Shown here: positions 58,397-64,000 of the stretch, piece after piece
Layout of the letters: each line of letters begins with the position of its first letter
Numbering within the stretch: the stretch's first letter is position 1
Assembly: GCA_031549285.1 (NCBI GenBank)
Contig: JAVBPZ010000013.1
Coordinates: 98,545-162,544, forward strand
Length of the DNA stretch: 64,000 nt
Reading direction: 5' to 3'
Source of the DNA: JAAYCI01 sp031549285
Lineage (GTDB): Bacteria; Bacillota; Clostridia; Oscillospirales; Ruminococcaceae
The notes under the pieces: generated by a model
What the model saw: only the letters and a program-made list of their open reading frames with translations
Database searches by the model: none
Told to the model about the DNA's origin: nothing
Position numbers and translations under genes: made by a program

Positions 58397-58480
58397 ATAT
58401 GCACAGCTTACCATGGGCGCTGCGGGATATCTCCGAAAAAAGGGAGCGGTTTATACGCAAAGCATACGAAATTTACGAAC
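58397..58480 (-). promoter_or_regulatory. Promoter and putative self-regulatory element of the two-component operon
   Basis: On the minus strand: TTCGTAAATTTCGTATGC, TTTGCGTATAAACCG, CCCTTTTTTCGGAGATAT, then TGGTATACT as extended -10. This parallels the VTC promoter element, with repeated CGTAWR units at roughly 11-bp spacing, as expected for an OmpR-family regulator. Confidence 0.6.
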
Positions 58481-58568
58481 TGGACACAAACGCGTAACTC
58501 TTTTTGGCAGGGCGGTTCTATACTGATAGAAAGCGGTATTTTAGCGTGGTGGGGAAAGGAGGCGCTGT

Positions 58569-59447
58569 ATGGAGAAAGAGATGACCGGCGCGGCGGCGGA
58601 GCGCATGCCCGGCGGGGTGGAGATAACCCACCCGGATAAAATTTTATTTCCGGAAGTGGGTATTGCGAAGGGGGATGTGGCGCAGTATTATGAAAAGGTA
58701 GCAGGGCGGATGCTGCCGTACCTGACGGGACGGATTATGAGTGTGGTGCGGTGCCCGGAAGGGGTGGGCGGGGACTGTTTTTACAGGAAGCACCCGGGTG
58801 ATACCGCGGGGGTGATGGAAATTACCGTGGCGGGAAGCGGCGGAGAAGAGAAATATGGGTACCTGACAGGGATAGACGGCTTGCTGGGCGAGGTGCAGAT
58901 GAACACGCTGGAGTTCCACACCTGGGGCTGCCGGGTGGAGGATTTGGAGCACCCGGATGGCATGGTGTTTGACCTGGACCCCGACGAAGGGCTGGACCTG
59001 GGCAGGGTGCGGCAGGGGGCCCGGGATGTGAAGCGGATACTGGTGCGGCGTGGGTTGGTTGGCTACCTGAAAACCAGCGGCGGAAAGGGATACCATGTGG
59101 TGGTTCCGCTAAAGGCAAGCGCTGGGTGGGACAGGTGTCACGAGTTTGCACAGGATATTGCCAAGACCATGCAGGCCAGCTGGCCTGACCGCTATACCAG
59201 CGAAATGCGGAAAGACCGACGAGAAGGCAAGATTTTTGTGGACTGGCTGCGGAACACCCGGGGCGCCACCACCGTCTGCCCGTATTCTGTGCGGGCAAGG
59301 GCAGGGGCACCGGTGTCTATGCCGATAGCGTGGGAGGAGCTGGATGCGGTTGCGCCGGGCGGCGTTACCATGGAGGGCGCGCTGGCCAGGCTGCGGCACA
59401 AAGACCCGTGGGAGGGATTTTGGGAAACCGGGCAGAGGCTGGAATGA
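58569..59447 (+). CDS. Stand-alone LigD-type DNA polymerase/primase (AEP) domain
   Basis: 292 residues, equal to the polymerase domain of bacterial NHEJ LigD. Catalytic Asp pair D135/D137 in VFDLDPDEG, SGGKGYHVVVPL (nucleotide-binding S-x-G-x-H) and IFVDWLRNTRGATTVCPYSVR with the third Asp and the RGxTxxxPYSxR end. No ligase or nuclease domain is fused, and no Ku gene is in the window. ATG 58569 has AAAGGAGG 6-8 nt upstream. Likely fills gaps or adds ribonucleotides during end joining. Confidence 0.9.
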   Translation: MEKEMTGAAAERMPGGVEITHPDKILFPEVGIAKGDVAQYYEKVAGRMLPYLTGRIMSVVRCPEGVGGDCFYRKHPGDTAGVMEITVAGSGGEEKYGYLTGIDGLLGEVQMNTLEFHTWGCRVEDLEHPDGMVFDLDPDEGLDLGRVRQGARDVKRILVRRGLVGYLKTSGGKGYHVVVPLKASAGWDRCHEFAQDIAKTMQASWPDRYTSEMRKDRREGKIFVDWLRNTRGATTVCPYSVRARAGAPVSMPIAWEELDAVAPGGVTMEGALARLRHKDPWEGFWETGQRLE

Positions 59448-59508
59448 AGGGGTGGCAGTGGGGATGAAAAGGCAAATAAAGTGGACACAGAGGGAAAGGG
59501 GTGTGCAG

Positions 59509-59763
59509 ATGCGGATTATGGTGAAGGCGCCGATTGAAACCAGCCGAGTGCTGCGGCTGCTGCAGGATTATGAACCCGAAAATGGTGTGAAGTTTAGCCT
59601 GGACCGGCGAAAAGGTGGCTTGCTGGTTTTTGACGTGACCACCGGCAGTGCGAAACAGGCATGTGGGCTGGCGGAAAAACTGCTGGAGAGCGAAGGCTTG
59701 GCCGAACTGCCTGGCCTGTCGATTGGCGAGATGCCAATGGAGGATGTGCCGGACAAACGATAG
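59509..59763 (+). CDS. Small conserved-looking protein, unknown
   Basis: 84 residues from ATG 59509, preceded by AAGGGGTG; an in-frame ATG at 59464 has no spaced ribosome site. Sequence IMVKAPIETSRVLRLLQDYE, a central beta-rich part (GGLLVFDVTTGS) and KQACGLAEKLLES suggest a compact alpha/beta fold. Weakly reminiscent of DUF4911-type small proteins, but I cannot assign it. 61 bp after the LigD-type gene and followed by a terminator, so probably co-transcribed with it. Confidence 0.6.
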   Translation: MRIMVKAPIETSRVLRLLQDYEPENGVKFSLDRRKGGLLVFDVTTGSAKQACGLAEKLLESEGLAELPGLSIGEMPMEDVPDKR

Positions 59764-59775
59764 CCATAAATGGTG

Positions 59776-59810
59776 GCCCGCATGCTGGTGAGCATGCGGG
59801 CTTTGCTTTG
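59776..59810 (+). terminator. Intrinsic terminator
   Basis: GCCCGCATGCT (59776-59786), loop ggtg, AGCATGCGGGC (59791-59801), then TTTGCTTTG. Confidence 0.8.
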
Positions 59811-59854
59811 TGGATGTAAAATAAAAGAAGGGGCGAACAAAGGAAGGCAATGTG

Positions 59855-59863
59855 TGATATAAT
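59855..59863 (+). promoter_or_regulatory. Extended -10 for the pyrophosphatase gene
   Basis: TGATATAAT (TG, N, TATAAT). No clear -35 (GAACAA at the right place). It would leave a leader of about 220 nt before hppA. Confidence 0.45.
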
Positions 59864-60089
59864 CAAAACTGATAGGCATTTGTGGTGGCAGGGCCTGGCG
59901 TTTGTGGAAAACGGCAGAAGCAATTTTGTTTTTTGTTCTGGCGTGCCATGAAAATATACTATATTTTGACGTGCTATTTTGGCGTGCTGGATGCAACTGA
60001 AATAAGGATGGGGGAGGATTGCGGGACAACGGGGTATTTTGGCAGGATGATGGGGCTGGTATGCAATTTTGCGAAGGGAGACAACGAGT

Positions 60090-62186
60090 ATGAATTTGAA
60101 CATTTTCCTGGGCGTTTCGATTGGCATTGCGGCACTGGCGTTTGTGTTTGCGTTTTGGCTGTACCGGTGGGTAAAAAAACAACCCTCGGAAAACAAGCGT
60201 ATTGCGGAGATCAGCGAGTATATCCGCAAGGGCGCGGGAACCTTCCTGAACAAGGAATATAGGGTGCTGGCAAAGTTTGCCGGCGTGGCGGCGCTGCTCA
60301 TTTTGGTGCTGTTGCCGTCTCCGATTTGGAACGGCGCGGTTTTAGATAACGTGAAAATGGCGCTTTCGTATATTGCGGGTACCGTGTTTAGCGCGTTTGC
60401 GGGGAAGATTGGGATTCAGGTGGCGACCATTGCCAACGCCAAAACCGCCGAGGCGGCACAGAAGGGCATTCGTCCCTCGTTCCTGGCGGGCTTCCGTGGC
60501 GGCGCTGTGATGGGTATGGCGGTGGTGGGCTCGTCCCTGCTGGGGGTGGTGCTGGTGTTCTGGCTGACCGGCGACACCACCGCGCTGCTGGGCTTTTCGT
60601 TTGGCGCGTCCAGCCTGGCGCTGTTTGCCAAAGCGGGCGGCGGTATCTTTACCAAAACCGCTGACATTGCGGCGGATTTGACCGGCAAGGTGGAGCTGGG
60701 CATTCCCGAGGATGACCCCCGCAACCCGGCGGTGATTGCCGACAATGTGGGCGACAACGTGGGCGACGTGGCCGGCATGGGCGCCGACCTGTTTGACTCG
60801 AACGTGGCCAGCATGGCGGCGGCCCTGGTTATGGGCGTGGCACTGGACGCGGCGTACGGCGGGAGCATTAACACCGCCATGGTGTTCTGTTATGCGGCCA
60901 TTGGCCTGCTGGCGTCTATCATTGGCGTGGCGACCGCGCGCATGGGCAAGAACGACAACCCGACCTTTGCGCTGAACTCCAGCACCTATGTAACCACCGC
61001 CATTTATGCGGGCATGACCGCGTTGGCGACCTGGGCGTTTGGGTTTGAGTGGCGCATTTGGGGCGCGGCCACCGTGGGCCTTTTGGTGGGTGTGGTGATT
61101 GGTATTGCCAGTGACTATTTCACCGATGACCGGCGCGCCCCGGTGCACAAGACCGCCGAGGCCAGTGAAAAGGGCCCGGCGCTGACCATTTTGTCCGGCG
61201 TATCCTATGGATTTTTGAGCGTGCTGCCCTCGATGATTGGTATTGGCATATCGGCGCTGGTCAGCTATAAGCTGTGCGAGCCGCTGGGAGAAGGGTATGC
61301 GATGTACGGTATTGCGATGGCCGCGGTGGGCATGTTGTCCATTGTGGGTATGATTATTTCGAACGACGCGTACGGGCCGATTGTGGACAACGCGCGCGGC
61401 CTGGCGGAGATGGGGAGCCTGGGCGATGAGGTGCTGGAGATTACCGACAGCTTGGACTCTGCCGGCAACACCGTGAAGGCGGTTACCAAAGGGTTTGCCA
61501 TAGGCGCCGCGGGTCTGACGGTTATTGCGTTGCTGGGCGCGTTCATAAGCGAAGTGAACATGGCGGCGATTGAAATGGGCCTGGTGCAGGCAGGGGAGGT
61601 GTTCCTGAAAGGGTTTGACATAATGGATCCCACCGTGTTCTTTGGCATGCTGGTGGGCGCGGCCATTCCGGCTGTGTTCAGCGCCATGCTGATGCTGGGC
61701 GTGGACCGCAATGCCCAGCGGATGGTGGAGGAAATTCACCGCCAGTTTGACGAGATTCCGGGCCTGAAAGAAGGCAAGGAAGGCGTGGTGCCGGAGTATG
61801 ACAAGTGCATTGAGATTGCCACCGAGGGTTCTATTAAAGAGCTGATTCCGGCGGGGCTGATGACCATTGTTGCCACCGTGGCGGTGGGTTTCATTGGCGG
61901 CGTTACCGCGATTGGTGGATTTTTGGCGGGTAACATTATTTCCGGACTGCTGCTGGCGTTGTTTATGTCCAACGCGGGCGGCCTGTGGGACAACAGCAAG
62001 AAGTATGTGGAGAGCGGCCACAACGGCGGCAAGGGCAGCGAAGCCCACAAGGCCGCGGTTATTGGCGACACGGTAGGCGACCCGTTCAAGGATACCGCCG
62101 GCCCGTCCATCAACACCCAGATTACCGTGGTGTCGCTGGTGGCGTCGCTGATGTCCTCGCTGTTCCTCATGTTCTCGCTGATATAG
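60090..62186 (+). CDS. hppA: Membrane-bound proton-translocating pyrophosphatase, K+-independent type
   Basis: 698 residues with about 16 helices. Couples PPi hydrolysis to cation pumping. Substrate site: DLTGKVELGIPEDDPRNPAV and DNVGDNVGDVAGMGADLFDS (about 190-230); the later NDAYGPIVDNARGLAEM and GDTVGDPFKDTAGPSIN are intact. The subtype-determining position reads GNTVKAVTKG, with Lys where K+-dependent (often Na+-pumping) enzymes have Ala, so it should be K+-independent and H+-pumping. ATG 60090 has GGGAG 9 nt upstream. A hairpin lies between it and oadB. Confidence 0.95.
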   Translation: MNLNIFLGVSIGIAALAFVFAFWLYRWVKKQPSENKRIAEISEYIRKGAGTFLNKEYRVLAKFAGVAALLILVLLPSPIWNGAVLDNVKMALSYIAGTVFSAFAGKIGIQVATIANAKTAEAAQKGIRPSFLAGFRGGAVMGMAVVGSSLLGVVLVFWLTGDTTALLGFSFGASSLALFAKAGGGIFTKTADIAADLTGKVELGIPEDDPRNPAVIADNVGDNVGDVAGMGADLFDSNVASMAAALVMGVALDAAYGGSINTAMVFCYAAIGLLASIIGVATARMGKNDNPTFALNSSTYVTTAIYAGMTALATWAFGFEWRIWGAATVGLLVGVVIGIASDYFTDDRRAPVHKTAEASEKGPALTILSGVSYGFLSVLPSMIGIGISALVSYKLCEPLGEGYAMYGIAMAAVGMLSIVGMIISNDAYGPIVDNARGLAEMGSLGDEVLEITDSLDSAGNTVKAVTKGFAIGAAGLTVIALLGAFISEVNMAAIEMGLVQAGEVFLKGFDIMDPTVFFGMLVGAAIPAVFSAMLMLGVDRNAQRMVEEIHRQFDEIPGLKEGKEGVVPEYDKCIEIATEGSIKELIPAGLMTIVATVAVGFIGGVTAIGGFLAGNIISGLLLALFMSNAGGLWDNSKKYVESGHNGGKGSEAHKAAVIGDTVGDPFKDTAGPSINTQITVVSLVASLMSSLFLMFSLI

Positions 62187-62198
62187 TACTGTAGCTGG

Positions 62199-62235
62199 CG
62201 GGGCAGGCCCGGAGGGCAAAACCGGGTTTGCCCCG
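62199..62235 (+). terminator. Hairpin after hppA, probable terminator or attenuator
   Basis: CGGGGCAGGCCCGG (62199-62212) pairs with CCGGGTTTGCCCCG (62222-62235), with an internal GG/TT bulge; ACCCAGTATTTTAT follows. Confidence 0.6.
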
Positions 62236-62292
62236 ACCCAGTATTTTATACCAACCTTTATATCTGTTTGGTATTACGGGAGAGAATCATTC

Positions 62293-63471
62293 ATGGATAT
62301 CTTGAAAAGTTTTTTGGATGCGATTTTTGGGTCGATTATGGCGATGACCTGGGTGGATATTGTAAAAATGATCGTGATGTGGGCGATAGGCGGGACGCTG
62401 GTGTACCTGGCTATTAAGCGCGATATGGAGCCGGCGCTGCTGCTGCCCATGGGTTTTGGCACTATTTTGGTGAACCTGCCATTTTCCGGCGCGATTACCC
62501 AGACGATTGACGGAATGGTGGAAGAGGGACCGTTGTCTGTGCTGTTCCAGGCGGGTATTGCGAACGAGCTGTTCCCGCTGCTGCTGTTCATTGGCATTGG
62601 CGCCATGATTGATTTTGGGCCGCTGCTGAAGAACCCGAAGCTGCTGTTGTTTGGCGCGGCGGCGCAGTTTGGCATTTTCTTCACGGTACTGATGGCGGCG
62701 ATTATCGGGACCTATTTTCCGGAGCTGTTTACGCTGCAGGACGCGGCGGCGGTGGGTATTATTGGCGCGGCCGATGGGCCGACCTCCATTTTTGTGGCGA
62801 ACTATTACGGGACGCAGTATATTGGCGCGATTGTGGTGGCGGCCTATAGCTATATGGCGCTGGTGCCTATTATTCAGCCGCCGGTGATACGCATGATTAC
62901 CACCCGCAAGGAGCGGATGATGCGTATGCCGTATGACCGGGGGGACGTGAACCATACCGTGCGCATTTTGTTCCCGATAGTGGTGACTGTGATTGCGGGG
63001 CTGATTGCGCCGCGCAGTGTGGCGCTGGTAGGGTTTTTGATGTTTGGCAACTTGATTCGGGAGTGCGGCGTGCTGGAGAGCCTGTCCCAAACGGCACAGA
63101 ACGCGCTGGCGAATTTGATAACGATTTTTTTGGGGATTACCGTGGCGGTGCAGATGCAGGCGGATTTGTTCCTGAATGTGGCCACACTGGTCATCATGGT
63201 GTTGGGGCTGGTGGCGTTTGTGTTCGATACCATTGGCGGCGTGATGTTTGCGAAGTTTATTAACCTGTTCAGCAAGAACAAGGTGAACCCCATGATTGGT
63301 GCCTGCGGTATTTCTGCGTTCCCCATGAGCAGCCGTGTGGTGCATAAGATGGGCCTGAAAGAAGACCCACAGAACTTCCTGCTGATGCACGCAGCCGGCG
63401 TGAACGTGGGCGGACAGATAGCCAGCGTGATTGCCGGGGGGCTGATTTTGAACCTGGTGCCGAAGGTGTAA
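62293..63471 (+). CDS. Na+-translocating decarboxylase beta subunit
   Basis: 392 residues with nine to eleven TM helices (OadB/GcdB/MmdB family). Signature GIIGAADGPTSIFVANYYG contains the conserved Asp of the Na+ channel; NPMIGACGISAFPMSSRVV and the C-terminal HAAGVNVGGQIASVIAGG are also typical. It decarboxylates carboxybiotin and pumps Na+. The alpha (carboxyltransferase) and biotin-carrier subunits are not in the window, so the substrate (oxaloacetate, methylmalonyl-CoA or glutaconyl-CoA) is open. ATG 62293 has GGGAGA upstream. Confidence 0.93.
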   Translation: MDILKSFLDAIFGSIMAMTWVDIVKMIVMWAIGGTLVYLAIKRDMEPALLLPMGFGTILVNLPFSGAITQTIDGMVEEGPLSVLFQAGIANELFPLLLFIGIGAMIDFGPLLKNPKLLLFGAAAQFGIFFTVLMAAIIGTYFPELFTLQDAAAVGIIGAADGPTSIFVANYYGTQYIGAIVVAAYSYMALVPIIQPPVIRMITTRKERMMRMPYDRGDVNHTVRILFPIVVTVIAGLIAPRSVALVGFLMFGNLIRECGVLESLSQTAQNALANLITIFLGITVAVQMQADLFLNVATLVIMVLGLVAFVFDTIGGVMFAKFINLFSKNKVNPMIGACGISAFPMSSRVVHKMGLKEDPQNFLLMHAAGVNVGGQIASVIAGGLILNLVPKV

Positions 63472-63615
63472 AGCGGCGAACAGGGCTGGCGTGGTTATGA
63501 AGGCAAAGGGGCGTTGCTGGCGTATGTGGTTTGCGCCCCGTTGCCTTACGCAAGAGAGTGAAATTGCAGTGCTGCGCGGAATGTGCGGCGTTGCCGTGGA
63601 AAGGAGCTGAGCACA

Positions 63616-63747
63616 ATGATTTTGGCTGCGTTGCAGGTAATGCTGTTTGGTATGCTGGGGATTTTTGTGGTGATGGGGCTGATTATATTGGCCACGAAGA
63701 TTCTGGAGAGGTTTGCCGGCGGAAAAAAAGATAAGGCGAAAAAATGA
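63616..63747 (+). CDS. 43-residue gamma-like small subunit (OadG-related)
   Basis: MILAALQVMLFGMLGIFVVM, then GLIILATKILERFAGGKKDK: one TM helix near the N-terminus and a basic tail. It matches short OadG-related partners of decarboxylase pumps, which anchor the complex. ATG 63616 has AAAGGAG 10 nt upstream, the best evidence that it is translated. It is 144 bp after oadB and too short for most gene callers. Confidence 0.75.
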   Translation: MILAALQVMLFGMLGIFVVMGLIILATKILERFAGGKKDKAKK

Positions 63748-63822
63748 ACAGGTGCGCGGCCGAGCGGCACCCTGCCAGGGCTGCTGCAAACAGGCCGTGT
63801 GTACGTTGCTTTGGCATAAAAT

Positions 63823-63860
63823 AAGCCAGGCGCTTCCGACAGGGAAGCGCCTGGCTTTTG
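63823..63860 (+). terminator. Terminator of the pyrophosphatase/decarboxylase unit
   Basis: AAGCCAGGCGCTTCC (63823-63837) and GGAAGCGCCTGGCTT (63843-63857), 5-nt loop, then TTG. Confidence 0.85.
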
Positions 63861-64000
63861 TGGTTTGTGCTTTAGCACGAGAACACCACCGGCTATGCCG
63901 GTGGTCGGACAGTCCTTTGCTTTAGCTGTAAGGCCCTTGCCCTTTGTGTTAATAAAGCGGCTATCAGTTACCAATGTGCTAACAAAGAGCAGTTTTGCCG
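63861..64000. mobile_element. Possible IS200/IS605-type element end (partial)
   Basis: ACCACCGGC-tat-GCCGGTGGT (63885-63905) is a short subterminal hairpin preceded by TTTAGCACGAGAAC and followed by CGGACAGTCC. Such hairpins without terminal inverted repeats mark IS200/IS605 ends or REP-like units. No transposase is visible before the window ends. Confidence 0.35.

Larger units (their letters stand above)
59764..60089. other. Gap before hppA
   Basis: 326 bp with a terminator, an extended -10 and a long leader. A small frame from ATG 59948 (MKIYYILTCYF...) runs into hppA in another frame and has no ribosome site; I do not annotate it. I see no recognised riboswitch. Confidence 0.5.
63748..64000. 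other. Right-edge region without a gene
   Basis: Holds a terminator (63823-63860) and a candidate insertion-sequence end (63861 on). No supported coding frame; the minus-strand frame at 63546-63974 reads through both hairpins. Confidence 0.5.

Noticed and set aside
59948..60262. Small ORF overlapping the start of hppA
   Set aside because: No ribosome site, different frame from hppA, and the Cys/Gly-rich end is the out-of-frame reading of hppA.
60342..62219. Minus-strand frame of 625 codons opposite hppA
   Set aside because: Shadow of a clear pyrophosphatase; very rich in His, Arg and Gln, no recognisable motif and no ribosome site.
62287..63789. Minus-strand frame of 500 codons opposite oadB
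   Set aside because: Shadow frame that also runs across the small gamma-like gene; no coding character.

Overview
The window looks like a chromosomal segment of a Gram-positive, anaerobic-type Firmicute (class Clostridia, probably an Oscillospirales/Ruminococcaceae-like gut bacterium). The reasons are strong AGGAGG ribosome sites with occasional GTG and TTG starts, lipobox proteins, VanW, PerR, hemolysin III, VTC and DUF4956 proteins, a membrane pyrophosphatase, a Na+-pumping decarboxylase beta subunit, and no outer-membrane genes. Genus assignment is inference. Most genes are GC-rich; the nucleoside segment (about 6-15.4 kb) and the ABC transporter at 28.3-31.7 kb look visibly less GC-rich.

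Layout. 1-5.6 kb: housekeeping genes (partial M23 peptidase, asnS, mutY, a small membrane protein, hlyIII) and an initiator tRNA-fMet. 5.8-15.8 kb: a candidate genomic island. A 13-bp copy of the tRNA 3' end recurs about 10 kb downstream and brackets a complete nucleoside uptake and salvage operon: a LacI repressor fused to a dead ribokinase-like domain, a nucleoside hydrolase, a BMP-type binding protein, an ABC ATPase, two permeases and a ribokinase. A decayed IS256-type transposase lies just outside. 16.3-26.8 kb (minus strand): a sugar operon with a ribose-type ABC transporter (one ATPase, two permeases, one binding lipoprotein), DhaK, DhaL, an RpiB-like isomerase, a TIM-barrel epimerase, a duplicated VOC protein and a cyclase-family hydrolase, with a divergent DeoR regulator. 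Together these fit import, phosphorylation and isomerisation of a small ketose such as erythrulose. The operon is interrupted by a 162-bp foldback element and other intergenic repeats.

28.2-31.7 kb: a three-gene ABC importer behind five 11-bp-spaced TTTGTCAT-like units that match a PhoB box array, so probably a phosphate-starvation-induced phosphonate or phosphoester importer. 31.7-34.4 kb: VanW, a DUF5050-like lipoprotein and a sugar N-acetyltransferase. 34.7-49.7 kb: a surface-polysaccharide locus with two AsnB-type amidotransferases, a transglutaminase-like protein, an ABC-2 exporter with two different Wzt-like ATPases, two NAD-dependent epimerases and three glycosyltransferases, two of which are paralogues. 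49.9-52.3 kb: a peroxide defence unit (PerR with a palindromic operator, catalase, DUF454). 52.4-58.4 kb: a VTC / DUF4956 / beta-helix carbohydrate-binding operon next to an OmpR-type two-component system; both promoters share a conserved upstream element. 58.6-64 kb: a stand-alone LigD-type polymerase, a K+-independent-type membrane pyrophosphatase, a Na+-translocating decarboxylase beta subunit with a 43-residue gamma-like partner, and a possible IS200/IS605 end at the right edge.

Most promising leads: the LacI-pseudokinase fusion inside a tRNA-bounded nucleoside island, the Pho-box array, the shared promoter element of the two-component/VTC units, the 162-bp foldback element, and a 101-bp three-armed palindrome upstream of asnS. 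All readings are by eye; no search was run.
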